From Sinorhizobium medicae (GTDB lineage: Bacteria; Pseudomonadota; Alphaproteobacteria; Rhizobiales; Rhizobiaceae): a stretch of 64,000 bases of DNA. A model generated the notes under the pieces. The model did no database searches. It had not been told where the DNA came from and saw only the letters and a program-made list of their open reading frames with translations. The stretch spans positions 124,001 through 188,000 of the forward strand of contig NZ_VITA01000005.1 in the NCBI RefSeq assembly GCF_007827695.1, read 5' to 3'. This document shows positions 47,512 through 55,777 of this stretch, in pieces (position 1 is the stretch's first letter; every line of letters begins with the position of its first letter). Made by a program: the position numbers and the translations under genes.

Positions 47512-48003
47512 ATGACCGAAGCGATCGAGGGGGGCTGCTTCTGCGGCCTCGTGCGATACCGGTTGAAGGCGCGGCCGATGTTCGTGCACTGCTGCCACTG
47601 CAGCGATTGCCAGCGGCAACTGGGCAGCGCCTTCGTGATAAACGGCATCGTCGAGGCGGAAAATGTCGAAATTCTCCAGGGCGCGCCCGTGACGATCACG
47701 CTTTCGACGGACAGCGGCCGCCCGCATGACGTCTATCGTTGCGCCCGGTGCCAATCGCCGCTCTGGAGCGATTATGGCCGGCGCAAATGGCTCTCCTTCC
47801 TCCGCCTCGCAACGCTCGACCGGCCGTCGGCTTTTACCCCGGACGTGCATATCTACACCCGCTCGAAGCTGGATTGGGTGCCGCTACCGGAGGGCGCCAG
47901 GGATTTCGAGGCGTATTACGACGTCAAGGCGGAGTGGCCGAAGGAGAGCCTGGAGCGCTTGAACGAGGCGCGCGCACGAGCGTGGGGAGCGGCGGGGTCG
48001 TGA
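47512..48003 (+). CDS. GFA-domain (Mss4-like) zinc protein
   Basis: A 163-residue protein of the glutathione-dependent formaldehyde-activating (GFA) fold. It has zinc-binding cysteines in G-C-F-C-G-L-V-R-Y, H-C-C-H-C-S-D-C-Q-R-Q-L-G-S-A-F and Y-R-C-A-R-C-Q-S-P-L-W. Most GFA paralogues have no demonstrated formaldehyde role, so the activity is unassigned. The C-terminal part includes D-V-H-I-Y-T-R-S-K-L, usual for the group. GGAGGTGGAGC precedes the ATG. Confidence 0.88.
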   Translation: MTEAIEGGCFCGLVRYRLKARPMFVHCCHCSDCQRQLGSAFVINGIVEAENVEILQGAPVTITLSTDSGRPHDVYRCARCQSPLWSDYGRRKWLSFLRLATLDRPSAFTPDVHIYTRSKLDWVPLPEGARDFEAYYDVKAEWPKESLERLNEARARAWGAAGS

Positions 48004-48038
48004 TCGAGGCGCAGGATGCGGGCGAAAGCCGCGCCGCA

Positions 48039-48268
48039 GAACTGCCGGTGTTTCGCCGGCGGCAATCCGCGTCCTTCGGCGAAGGCGTGTGTATCAGCGA
48101 TCGCCTTTGCATTCTCGATCCGCCAAGCCTCTCCCTTTCGGCTCTGATAGCGCGCGCAATTCCATCTTCGGCAGCGCGTGAAACGTTGATATCGAGGTCG
48201 CGCACCCGCAAAAGCGGATCACTGTCGAGGGAGAGATTGGCGGGCCGTCTTGCGGCCGATGGTGGCAT
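48039..48268 (-). pseudogene. Frameshifted CcdA-type antitoxin relic
   Basis: Read on the minus strand from the ATG at 48268: frame 1 gives R-P-A-N-L-S-L-D-S-D-P-L-L-R-V-R-D-L-D-I, continuing N-V-S-R-A-A-E-D-G-I-A-R-A-I. After a one-base loss near 48129, the next frame gives A-W-R-I-E-N-A-K-A-I-A-D-T-H-A-F-A-E-G, ending G-L-P-P-A-K-H-R-Q-F. Joined, this is the whole 78-residue CcdA plan: ribbon-helix-helix N-terminus and the W-R-x-E-N-A ... G-L-P-L-A-x-x-R-Q-F toxin-binding tail. The stop expected after R-Q-F is TGC instead of TGA. No ccdB toxin is found beside it; the GFA gene lies where the toxin should be. It is therefore a dead antitoxin remnant. Confidence 0.8.
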
Positions 48269-48277
48269 GTTCGCTCC

Positions 48278-48310
48278 GGCAGGATGCGCATGGAATATGC
48301 GCATCCTGCC
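48278..48310. terminator. Perfect hairpin just past the lepA stop
   Basis: Arms GGCAGGATGCGCAT (48278-48291) and ATGCGCATCCTGCC (48297-48310), perfectly complementary over 14 bases with a 5-base loop, 9 bases from the lepA stop on the minus strand. No T-run follows, so it could be a weak terminator or a 3' stabiliser. Confidence 0.6.
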
Positions 48311-48319
48311 GCCGGAAAA

Positions 48320-50146
48320 TCACTCGTCGCTCATCTTCAAGGCCGCGATGAAAGCTTCCTGCGGGATTTCCACCTTGCCAAACTGGCGCATCCGCTTCTT
48401 GCCGGCCTTCTGCTTTTCCAAAAGCTTGCGCTTGCGGGTGGCGTCGCCGCCGTAGCACTTCGCGGTCACGTCCTTGCGCAGCGCCGAGATGGTTTCGCGG
48501 GCGATCACATTGCCGCCGATGGCAGCCTGGATCGGAATCTTGAACATGTGCTTGGGGATCAGTTCCTTCAGCTTCTCGCACATTTCGCGACCGCGCTTTT
48601 CCGCCGCCATCCGGTGTACCATCATCGACAGCGCGTCCACCGGCTCGCCGTTGACGAGGATCGACATCTTCACGAGATTGCCTTCCTTGTGCTCGGTGAT
48701 CTGGTAGTCGAAGGAGGCATAACCCTTGGAAATCGACTTTAGCCGGTCATAGAAATCGAACACGACTTCGTTCAAGGGCAAGTCATAGGTCAGCATTGCG
48801 CGGGTGCCGACATAGGTCAGTTCGATCTGGATGCCGCGGCGATCCTGACAGAGCTTCAATATTCCACCAAGATATTCGTCCGGCGTCAGGATCGTCGCGC
48901 GGATCCACGGCTCGTGAATCTCAGCGATTTTGACCACATCCGGCATATCGGCGGGGTTGTGAAGCTCGCGCTCCGAGCCATCGGTCATAAACAGCTTGTA
49001 GACGACCGAAGGCGCCGTCGCGATCAGATCGAGGTCGAATTCGCGCTCCAGGCGCTCCTGAATGATTTCCAGATGCAGCAGACCGAGGAAGCCGCAGCGG
49101 AAGCCGAAGCCGAGTGCGGCGGAGGACTCCATCTCAAAGGAGAAGGATGCGTCGTTCAGACGCAGCTTGCCCATGGCCGAACGCAAGTCCTCGAAGTCGG
49201 CGGCGTCGACCGGGAAGAGGCCGCAGAACACCACCGGCTGGGCCGGCTTGAAGCCCGGCAACGCCTTAGCCGTCGGCCGCTTGTCTTCAGTGATCGTGTC
49301 GCCGACGCGGGTGTCGGCCACTTCCTTGATCGATGCGGTGATGAATCCGATTTCGCCGGGGCCGAGCGAATCCATGGCAACCATTTTCGGCGTGAGGACG
49401 CCGACGCGTTCAACCTGGTATTTCGCATCCGTCCCCATCATGCGGATGGTCATCCCCTTTTTCAGGGTTCCGTCGATGATGCGTACCAGGACCATGACGC
49501 CGAGATAGGTGTCGTACCAGCTGTCCACGAGAAGCGCCTTCAGGGGCGCGGTGTCGCCGCCTTCGCTCTTCGGGGCGGGAAGCTTATGGACGATCGCCTC
49601 CAGCACATCCGGAATGCCGAGACCGGTCTTGGCCGAGATCAATACGGCCTCGGAAGCGTCGATGCCGATCACTTCCTCGATCTGCTCCTTGATCCGGTCC
49701 GGCTCTGCCGCTGGAAGGTCGATCTTGTTGAGTACGGTGACGAGTTCGTGATTGTTGTCGATCGCCTGGTAAACATTGGCGAGCGTCTGTGCTTCGACGC
49801 CCTGGCTGGCATCGACGACGAGCAGCGAACCTTCGCAGGCCGACAGCGAGCGCGAGACCTCATAGGCAAAGTCGACATGCCCGGGCGTGTCGATGAGGTT
49901 CAGCACATAGGTCTCGCCGTTGTTCGCCTTGTAATGCAGGCGAACGGTCTGGGCCTTGATGGTAATGCCGCGCTCGCGCTCGATATCCATGCTGTCCAGC
50001 ACCTGTTCGGACATTTCGCGCTCGGCAAGGCCGCCGGTCGATTGGATAAGCCGATCGGCCAGCGTCGACTTGCCGTGGTCGATATGGGCCACGATCGAGA
50101 AGTTGCGGATGTGCGACAGAGGCGTCTTTGAGGATGATGTGCTCAT
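48320..50146 (-). CDS. lepA: Elongation factor 4 (LepA)
   Basis: A 608-residue translational GTPase associated with the membrane and ribosome, implicated in initiation/back-translocation. The G domain has [17 protein letters not shown] and N-K-I-D, followed by EF-G-like domains and the unique C-terminal domain with Y-A-S-F-D-Y and the basic end [14 protein letters not shown]. The start is set at 50146 (M-S-T-S-S-S); an ATG three codons earlier (50155) is equally possible, and neither has a clear ribosome-binding site. Confidence 0.96.
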   Translation of the reverse strand: MSTSSSKTPLSHIRNFSIVAHIDHGKSTLADRLIQSTGGLAEREMSEQVLDSMDIERERGITIKAQTVRLHYKANNGETYVLNLIDTPGHVDFAYEVSRSLSACEGSLLVVDASQGVEAQTLANVYQAIDNNHELVTVLNKIDLPAAEPDRIKEQIEEVIGIDASEAVLISAKTGLGIPDVLEAIVHKLPAPKSEGGDTAPLKALLVDSWYDTYLGVMVLVRIIDGTLKKGMTIRMMGTDAKYQVERVGVLTPKMVAMDSLGPGEIGFITASIKEVADTRVGDTITEDKRPTAKALPGFKPAQPVVFCGLFPVDAADFEDLRSAMGKLRLNDASFSFEMESSAALGFGFRCGFLGLLHLEIIQERLEREFDLDLIATAPSVVYKLFMTDGSERELHNPADMPDVVKIAEIHEPWIRATILTPDEYLGGILKLCQDRRGIQIELTYVGTRAMLTYDLPLNEVVFDFYDRLKSISKGYASFDYQITEHKEGNLVKMSILVNGEPVDALSMMVHRMAAEKRGREMCEKLKELIPKHMFKIPIQAAIGGNVIARETISALRKDVTAKCYGGDATRKRKLLEKQKAGKKRMRQFGKVEIPQEAFIAALKMSDE

Positions 50147-50204
50147 GGGCCGCATATAGCAGCGCGATCAGGCGGCGCAAAGCGGGAAATGAAGGCTTCA
50201 TTCA

Positions 50205-51494
50205 CTATAAATCCGGGCGCCGGGGCGGGCATTCCGCGTGTGCCTCGGTCTCGCCAAGAGCTGCGGCGTTCGGCACCTGCGCGCTTTTGAACTCAAAGGA
50301 TTCGCACAGTTCGGGCGGGACGCGTTCGCGCGACAGGAGGCGAACGAGCACGAACAGCGCATAGAGGAGCGCCACCGTCATCGTCGCATAGATGAAAGTG
50401 CGCTCACCGAAGGCCGGCGTCAGCAGTGTCACGAGCATCGGCACCAGCGTCGCCGACGCCGACCAGGCGATCAGCATGGTGCTGGCGAGCGGCACGAAAT
50501 CCGCCGGCTCGGTGCGATCGTTGGCATGCGCATTGGCAATCGAATAGACCGTCTCGACTGCCCCGGCGAAGATCGCGAAAACCAGCATGAGCAGGATGAG
50601 GTTGTCGAAGGAGACGGCGAGCGCAGCAAAGCCCGCCGCGATGACGAGCGCACAGGTGACGACCATGACGATCCGCCGGTCGGTGCGGTCGGAGAGGGCG
50701 CCCAGCGGATACTGAATGAAGAGCAGGCCGAACTGCATCACGAACATCAAGGCCGCCACGTCTTTCTGGCTGACCGAGTTGGCGGCCGCATAGATGGGCG
50801 TGAAGCCCTGTACCAGCATGGAGAGGCCGCCGGACGCAAGCACGCCGACGAAGGCGACCGGGGAAATGCGCCAGACCATCGGAATATCAATGCTGACCCT
50901 GGCGGGGGCGGGCGGGGTCGGCAGCCGCGTCAGGCCAATCGGCAGAATGGCGAGCGCGGTGAAGAAGATCGTGATGACGGGCGCGAGATTGCCCTCGGAC
51001 GGGATCTGACCGAAGAGCCAGGCGCCGGCGCCGAGGCCGATGACGTAGGCCATGTAGAAGAGCGCCATCGCCCGGCCGCGCCGGTGGTTCTCGCTGACAT
51101 GGTTCAGCCAGCTTTGTGTGATGATGAAATTCATGCTGGCGGCAATGCCGTAGAGCCCGCGTGCAACCACCCAGAGCAGCGGATGAACGCCGAGGCTGAT
51201 CGTCAGCGCCGCCAGTATGACGAGCGCCATGGAGCAGGAAAACGCCCGGGCATGGCCGACGCGGCGAATGAGCGAGCCACCCATGAGACAGCCGATCAGG
51301 CTGCCGAAGGCAATCGCCGTCACCGCAGCGCCCGCAACCCAGTCCGGCGCCGTCGAACGCGTCAAAACGAAGGGTACATAGGCGAGCATCATGCCGTTTC
51401 CGACCGCGACAGGCGTCATCGAGGCGACGATGCTCGCGATCGACAGCAGCGACGAACCCGATCTATCCACCTGTGCCCTCCGGACGCTCCGCAT
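50205..51494 (-). CDS. MFS permease (YcaD-like)
   Basis: A 429-residue major facilitator with twelve predicted helices. The conserved loop G-G-S-L-I-R-R-V-G-H-A-R after helix 2 and its duplicate P-L-G-A-L-S-D-R-T-D-R-R after helix 8 are clear, and the helix-5 region has F-I-I-T-Q-S-W-L-N as in YcaD-type proteins. The substrate is unknown. It lies upstream of lepA on the same strand (58-bp gap) and is divergent from the XRE-cupin regulator, which might control it. Confidence 0.88.
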   Translation of the reverse strand: MRSVRRAQVDRSGSSLLSIASIVASMTPVAVGNGMMLAYVPFVLTRSTAPDWVAGAAVTAIAFGSLIGCLMGGSLIRRVGHARAFSCSMALVILAALTISLGVHPLLWVVARGLYGIAASMNFIITQSWLNHVSENHRRGRAMALFYMAYVIGLGAGAWLFGQIPSEGNLAPVITIFFTALAILPIGLTRLPTPPAPARVSIDIPMVWRISPVAFVGVLASGGLSMLVQGFTPIYAAANSVSQKDVAALMFVMQFGLLFIQYPLGALSDRTDRRIVMVVTCALVIAAGFAALAVSFDNLILLMLVFAIFAGAVETVYSIANAHANDRTEPADFVPLASTMLIAWSASATLVPMLVTLLTPAFGERTFIYATMTVALLYALFVLVRLLSRERVPPELCESFEFKSAQVPNAAALGETEAHAECPPRRPDL

Positions 51495-51632
51495 AAGGCT
51501 GATCTAAATTATTGAGGCTTAATGTCTTTGGGGGAACCGGCGTAGAAACCAAACCCTAGATCAGGAAACCGCCCGGCGCTGTCGTCAAAGCGGCATGCGC
51601 AAGGCTTATTTACAGCCCTGGCCTCCTTGACT

Positions 51633-51665
51633 CCATTATAGTAGAAATGCAATCTCTTATAATGG
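51633..51665. promoter_or_regulatory. Inverted repeat over the start of the XRE-cupin gene (candidate operator)
   Basis: Perfect 8-base arms CCATTATA (51633-51640) and TATAATGG (51658-51665) with a 17-base spacer. The right arm contains a TATAAT that could be a -10 box, and both candidate start codons (51647 and 51662) lie within or at the edge of the repeat. Such symmetry suits dimer binding by the adjacent regulator (autorepression). Confidence 0.45.
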
Positions 51666-52240
51666 AAAACCTGGGCAGCCAGCTAGACGAGGTGGTCGGC
51701 ATGCGCGTGCGCGCGCTTCGCGCGGCGCAGGATCTCACGCTCGATGATCTCGCAAACCGCGCGGGCGTCAGCCGTGCCATGATTTCGCGGATCGAGCGGG
51801 GCGAGGCGAGCCCGACGGCGCAGTTGCTGGCAAGGCTCTGCAGCGCGCTGGGTACGACACTTTCGGCGCTCTTCGCTTCCGGGGTGAGCGAGGCTTCGCC
51901 CTTGGCCCGGCGGCAGGATCAGCGGCTCTGGCGCGATCCCGAAAGCGGTTATCTGCGCCGGTCGGTTTCGCCCGAAGGCGTAGGCTCGCCGATCGATATC
52001 GTCGAGGTCGAGTTTCCGCCCGGTGCCCGCGTCGTGTTCGAGCGCCAGCCGATGGATCGTGGGATCACCCAGCACCTCTGGCTTTTCTCCGGTCGCCTCG
52101 AATTGACGATGGAGAGCGGGCAGCAGCTTCTGGAACCGGGCGATTGCCTTTTCATGGGGCTCGAAGAGGCCCACATTTTCCACAACCCCTACGAGGAAGC
52201 GGCGCATTACGCCATTGTCCTTTGCCGCAACAAGGTCTGA
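51647..52240 (+). CDS. XRE-family regulator with C-terminal cupin domain
   Basis: A 197-residue transcription factor. An N-terminal helix-turn-helix (about 19-75: L-R-A-A-Q-D-L-T-L-D-D-L-A-N-R-A-G-V-S-R) is joined to a cupin-2 sensor domain (about 115-190, with L-E-P-G-D-C-L-F-M and H-I-F-H-N-P). Such regulators often respond to small metabolites (PuuR/SutR-like) and control nearby transport or acetylation genes. A GNAT gene follows after one base, and the MFS permease is divergent. The start is uncertain: ATG 51647 or 51662; neither has a good ribosome-binding site. Confidence 0.9.
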   Translation: MQSLIMENLGSQLDEVVGMRVRALRAAQDLTLDDLANRAGVSRAMISRIERGEASPTAQLLARLCSALGTTLSALFASGVSEASPLARRQDQRLWRDPESGYLRRSVSPEGVGSPIDIVEVEFPPGARVVFERQPMDRGITQHLWLFSGRLELTMESGQQLLEPGDCLFMGLEEAHIFHNPYEEAAHYAIVLCRNKV

Positions 52241-52241
52241 C

Positions 52242-52763
52242 ATGCCCGACGTCGATATCCGTGTGCTCACCGAAGAAGAAGCTCTGGCTTCCCTGCCGTC
52301 ACTGGCCGACATCCTTTCCGATTGCGTCGAAGGTGGCGCCTCGGTAGGCTTCATGCAGCCGTTTCCGCCCAATGCCGCCGTTTCCTTCTGGAAGGGCGTT
52401 GCCGCTGCCGTCGCGCGTGGAGAGACGGTGCTCCTCGGGGCCGAGGTCGACGGCCGGATGATCGGCACCGTACAGCTCGGCATCGGCACCATGCCGAACC
52501 AGCCGCATCGCGCCGATATCAAGAAGCTGCTCGTTCACCGAAGCGCCCGCGGTCTCGGCCTGTCGCGCCGCCTGATGGAGGCGGCGGAAACGGAAGCCAT
52601 CAAGCGCGGCAGGAGAGTGCTGTTACTCGACACGGCGACCGGAGAGCCGGCGGAAGCGATCTACGAGCGCTTCGGCTGGACGCGCGCAGGCGTCGTTCCG
52701 GACTATGCACTGATGCCCGACGGCCGCTATTGCGCGACGACGTTCTTCTACAAGCATCTTTAG
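52242..52763 (+). CDS. GNAT-family N-acetyltransferase
   Basis: A 173-residue acetyl-CoA-dependent acetyltransferase. The fold core is visible: M-I-G-T-V-Q-L-G (beta-4), the acetyl-CoA loop R-S-A-R-G-L-G-L-S-R-R-L-M (Q/R-x-x-G-x-G/A), L-L-L-D-T-A-T-G-E-P-A-E and Y-E-R-F-G-W-T. The substrate is unknown. It is almost certainly co-transcribed with the XRE-cupin regulator, whose stop lies one base before this ATG, suggesting functional linkage. Confidence 0.9.
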   Translation: MPDVDIRVLTEEEALASLPSLADILSDCVEGGASVGFMQPFPPNAAVSFWKGVAAAVARGETVLLGAEVDGRMIGTVQLGIGTMPNQPHRADIKKLLVHRSARGLGLSRRLMEAAETEAIKRGRRVLLLDTATGEPAEAIYERFGWTRAGVVPDYALMPDGRYCATTFFYKHL

Positions 52764-52839
52764 CGGAGGGCAGGCCCGCGCGGCGGCGACTTCGCCATGC
52801 CAGGACAGGTGTGAGTCGGCTGCCTCTGGTGTTTTCCGC

Positions 52840-53478
52840 TCACGAAACGAAGAAGTGCGACAGTCCCTGGCCGGCGGCGAAAGCGGCATAGCCGAGGACT
52901 GCGAAATAGATGGTCGTCGCAACCAGGAACAAATAGCCGCCGGCCACCATCAGCCCGTCGCGCTGAATGATGCCGACCGACAGGAGTAGGATGGCGATGC
53001 CGGGAAGCGTGTTCGACAGTGGAATCAATCCGAGCGGAAACATGAGAAGTACGCCCCCGGCCATGATCATCAGGCCGTTGAAGCGGTTCATGAGGGTGCC
53101 CTCGGTCAGGAAGTTGAGCCGCGGACGCACGTAGCGGTCCAGCTTCGAGACCAGGGCAGCGCCCTTCCGCAGCGTGGGCACGAGCTTTTCCGTCTCGATC
53201 TCGCGGTCCAGAATGCGTTTGGGCAGCCACGGCAGGCGATTGAGCGTGATTGCGAGCGAAATCAGAATGATGGCCGCTCCGAAGACCGTGCTGACGCCGG
53301 GAATGGAAACGGGAATCAGGAAGGGCAGAGTCAGCAGCGCACAGAGGAGAAGAAAGCCCTGCTCGCCAATTTCGATCATCAGTTGGCGCAGCGTGATCGT
53401 ATTGCCCCTGATCGCCGCGATCATGCCGGTGAGCGTCTCGCTGAGACTACGCTGCGTATCGCCGAACTCGACGGCCAT
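52840..53478 (-). CDS. exoD: ExoD-family membrane protein
   Basis: A 212-residue inner-membrane protein with about four to five helices and ExoD family motifs (G-F-L-L-L-C-A-L-L-T-L-P-F-L-I-P-V-S-I-P-G-V and L-I-P-L-S-N-T-L-P-G-I-A-I-L-L). In S. meliloti exoD affects exopolysaccharide production, alkaline tolerance and nodule invasion; the biochemical function is not established. A paralogue elsewhere cannot be excluded, so the symbol rests on family match. It converges with the GNAT gene. Confidence 0.85.
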   Translation of the reverse strand: MAVEFGDTQRSLSETLTGMIAAIRGNTITLRQLMIEIGEQGFLLLCALLTLPFLIPVSIPGVSTVFGAAIILISLAITLNRLPWLPKRILDREIETEKLVPTLRKGAALVSKLDRYVRPRLNFLTEGTLMNRFNGLMIMAGGVLLMFPLGLIPLSNTLPGIAILLLSVGIIQRDGLMVAGGYLFLVATTIYFAVLGYAAFAAGQGLSHFFVS

Positions 53479-53741
53479 GATTTACCCCTCTCAGCTTTGC
53501 GGGTCGCTCGGTTCGTTGGACGGCCATCCGCATTTTCTATCCCGAACTCGATGACACAGACCATAGCGCGGGCGCGTGAAACTTCGGTTAGCGGGCCCTC
53601 TGGTCATCAATGTGGCGAAGTCCGGCCGAAAATGCTGCACCGCGATGCATCCTGCGGGAGCAAAGAGGAAGGCCCCTTCATCTTCCTGCCGCAATCGATA
53701 GTATGAACCGATCTTGAGCACCAATGGGGACAATTGATTCG

Positions 53742-54407
53742 ATGATCAAGAAATGCGCCATCCTGGCTGTCGCGGCCATCTATCTTTCCGGATGCACCAC
53801 CACCGATCCCTATACGGGAGAACAGAAGATGTCGAACACCGCCGGGGGCGCTCTGATCGGCGCCGGTCTCGGCGCCGCGACCGGCCTTCTCGTGGGCGGC
53901 AGTGCCGCGGGACGGCGCGACGCGGCACTCGTGGGTGCGGGCATCGGCGCTCTCGGCGGCGGCCTGGTCGGAAACTACATGGACCAGCAGGAATCCGAAC
54001 TGCGCGCTCAACTTCAGGGCACCGGCGTTTCGGTCACCCGCGCCGGCGACCGCATCATCCTGAACATGCCGTCAAACATCACCTTCGCGACCGACCGCGA
54101 CCAGGTGATCCCGGCATTCTACTCAACGCTCGATTCGGTTGCGATCGTGCTGCGCAAATTCAGCAAGACGCTCATCGACGTCGACGGTCACACGGACTCG
54201 ACGGGCAGCGCGTCCTACAATCAGGGGCTGTCGGAGCGGCGTGCGGCCTCCGTCGCCAACTACCTCGCCAGCCGCGGCGTCGACCAGCGGCGCATGTCGG
54301 CAGTCGGCTACGGCATGGAACGGCCGGTCGCCTCCAACGCCAGCGAGATCGGCCGCGTCCAGAACCGCCGCGTCGAAATCTCGATCGCCCCGATCAAGCA
54401 GGGCTGA
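53742..54407 (+). CDS. OmpA-domain outer-membrane lipoprotein (YiaD-like)
   Basis: A 221-residue protein with a lipoprotein signal (A-I-Y-L-S-G-C; lipidated Cys at about residue 17), a glycine-zipper region (about 31-80, repeated G-x-x-x-G such as G-A-L-I-G-A-G-L-G-A-A-T-G), and a C-terminal OmpA-like peptidoglycan-binding domain (about 115-215: I-D-V-D-G-H-T-D-S-T-G and N-R-R-V-E-I). It should tether the outer membrane to peptidoglycan. The ATG at 53742 is chosen because it begins the signal peptide. Confidence 0.9.
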   Translation: MIKKCAILAVAAIYLSGCTTTDPYTGEQKMSNTAGGALIGAGLGAATGLLVGGSAAGRRDAALVGAGIGALGGGLVGNYMDQQESELRAQLQGTGVSVTRAGDRIILNMPSNITFATDRDQVIPAFYSTLDSVAIVLRKFSKTLIDVDGHTDSTGSASYNQGLSERRAASVANYLASRGVDQRRMSAVGYGMERPVASNASEIGRVQNRRVEISIAPIKQG

Positions 54408-54427
54408 ACCCCTTCCGATCGTTCACA

Positions 54428-54460
54428 AGAGGCCGCGCGGATTTTCCGGGCGGCCTCTTT
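54428..54460 (+). terminator. Terminator after the OmpA-type lipoprotein gene
   Basis: Arms AGAGGCCGC / GCGGCCTCT with a 13-base loop followed by TT, 20 bases past the stop. Confidence 0.65.
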
Positions 54461-54609
54461 CCGAGCGGCAACCACCATGCCGGGTTTGCTACACCGGGAA
54501 GGCTCGACACGGAGCCTCGCGTCGAAGTGCGGATGCAGCAGACTCGTTTGCGCCGGTTGCGGGAATGGAAGATCGAACTCATTGAGAAGACGAACCAGAC
54601 TGGCGGGAT

Positions 54610-54673
54610 TGTATTTCGAGCTTTGGTGAGGCTTGCGTGTGGATCCTCGGATCAAGCCCGAGGATGACGACGA
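54610..54673. repeat. Dispersed intergenic repeat, copy 1
   Basis: A ~60-bp stretch starting GTATTTCGAGCTTTGGTG and running through GGATCCTCGG ... CCCGAGGATGACGACG. It recurs with few changes at 60162-60223 in the same orientation. The core is a CCTCGG/CCGAGG palindrome. It occupies the otherwise empty part of the 317-bp gap before epmB's end. Confidence 0.85.
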
Positions 54674-54724
54674 CAGGACGATGTGGTGTCCCTGTTATCT
54701 CGAAGGTGCAGGGCGTTTTCTGCG

Positions 54725-55777
54725 TTACCCTTTCGGCGGGTAGGCGTGCCGGTTTCCGCGAAAGTCGGTGACGGTGTAACAGCCGCCCCCTTCCGCCTCG
54801 ATGCTGCTTGCGCTGACGACGGACTTGCCGTGGCCGCCGGGGATGTCGAGGATGTAGGCCGGCTGGCACAGGCCGGATACGCGGCCGCGCAACGAGGCGA
54901 CGAGGGCCTGGCCCTCTTCGATCGACAACCGAAAATGGCTGGTGCCGGGCGCGAGATCGGGATGGTGCAGGTAATAGGGCTTGACGCGTGTCTCGACGAA
55001 GGCGCGCATCAGTTCGGCGAGTATGTCCGGATCGTCATTGACGCCTTTGAGCAGCACGGACTGGCTCACCATGACGATGCCCGCATCGATCAGCCGCGCG
55101 GCGGCGGCGCGGGCCGCAACGGTCAGTTCCCGCGGATGGTTGGCGTGCAGCGCCACATAGGTTGCCTTGCCGCTTCCTTTCAGCGCAGCGATCAGCGGCG
55201 CGTCGACGCGATCCGGCTCGACGACCGGCACGCGCGTGTGGAAGCGCACGACCTTGACGTGCTCGATCTTTGCAAGCCGCTCCATGATCTCGCCGAGCCG
55301 ACGGGGCGAGAGCACCAGCGGATCGCCTCCTGTCAGGATCACCTCCCAGATCTCCTGGTGGCCGGAGATATAGGCGATCGCCCTGTCGAGCTCCGCGGGC
55401 GTGAGCGTGCCGAGCCCCTCGGGGCCGACCATTTCTCGACGGAAACAGAAGCGGCAGTAAACCGGGCAGACATGGACCGCCTTCAACAACACGCGGTCGG
55501 GATAGCGGTGGACGATCCCTGTGACGGGGCTATGCGTGCTGTCTCCGATCGGATCGGCGCGCTCTTCCGGCATGACGGCGAGTTCGGCCATATCGGGAAC
55601 GAACTGCCGCGCAATCGGGTCGTCCGGATCGTCACGGTCGACAAGGCGCGAAATCGCCGGGCTGATGGCGACGGCATAGCTTGCCGTAACGCGTGAAATC
55701 GCCTCCTCCCGCTCTCGGCCGATGAGGCCCGCTTCGACGAGATCACGCGGCGTCCGGATCGTGCGCTCCGCGGTCAT
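54725..55777 (-). CDS. epmB: EF-P beta-lysylation protein EpmB (lysine 2,3-aminomutase family)
   Basis: A 350-residue radical SAM/PLP enzyme that converts (S)-alpha-lysine to (R)-beta-lysine for attachment to EF-P. The iron-sulfur motif is C104-x3-C108-x2-C111 (V-C-P-V-Y-C-R-F-C-F-R-R-E), and T-G-G-D-P-L, L-H-A-N-H-P-R-E and G-G-H-G-K-S follow as in KamA-type enzymes. The ATG at 55777 overlaps the epmA stop (ATGA), so the pair is translationally coupled. The adjacent epmA and efp make the EpmB assignment much more likely than lysine catabolism. Confidence 0.93.
   Translation of the reverse strand: MTAERTIRTPRDLVEAGLIGREREEAISRVTASYAVAISPAISRLVDRDDPDDPIARQFVPDMAELAVMPEERADPIGDSTHSPVTGIVHRYPDRVLLKAVHVCPVYCRFCFRREMVGPEGLGTLTPAELDRAIAYISGHQEIWEVILTGGDPLVLSPRRLGEIMERLAKIEHVKVVRFHTRVPVVEPDRVDAPLIAALKGSGKATYVALHANHPRELTVAARAAAARLIDAGIVMVSQSVLLKGVNDDPDILAELMRAFVETRVKPYYLHHPDLAPGTSHFRLSIEEGQALVASLRGRVSGLCQPAYILDIPGGHGKSVVSASSIEAEGGGCYTVTDFRGNRHAYPPKG

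Noticed and set aside
48914-50131. 405-codon open frame antisense to lepA
   Set aside because: Shadow of lepA with low-complexity composition.
50238-51515. 425-codon Arg/His/Asp-rich open frame antisense to the MFS permease
   Set aside because: Mirror of hydrophobic codons; no domain or ribosome-binding site.
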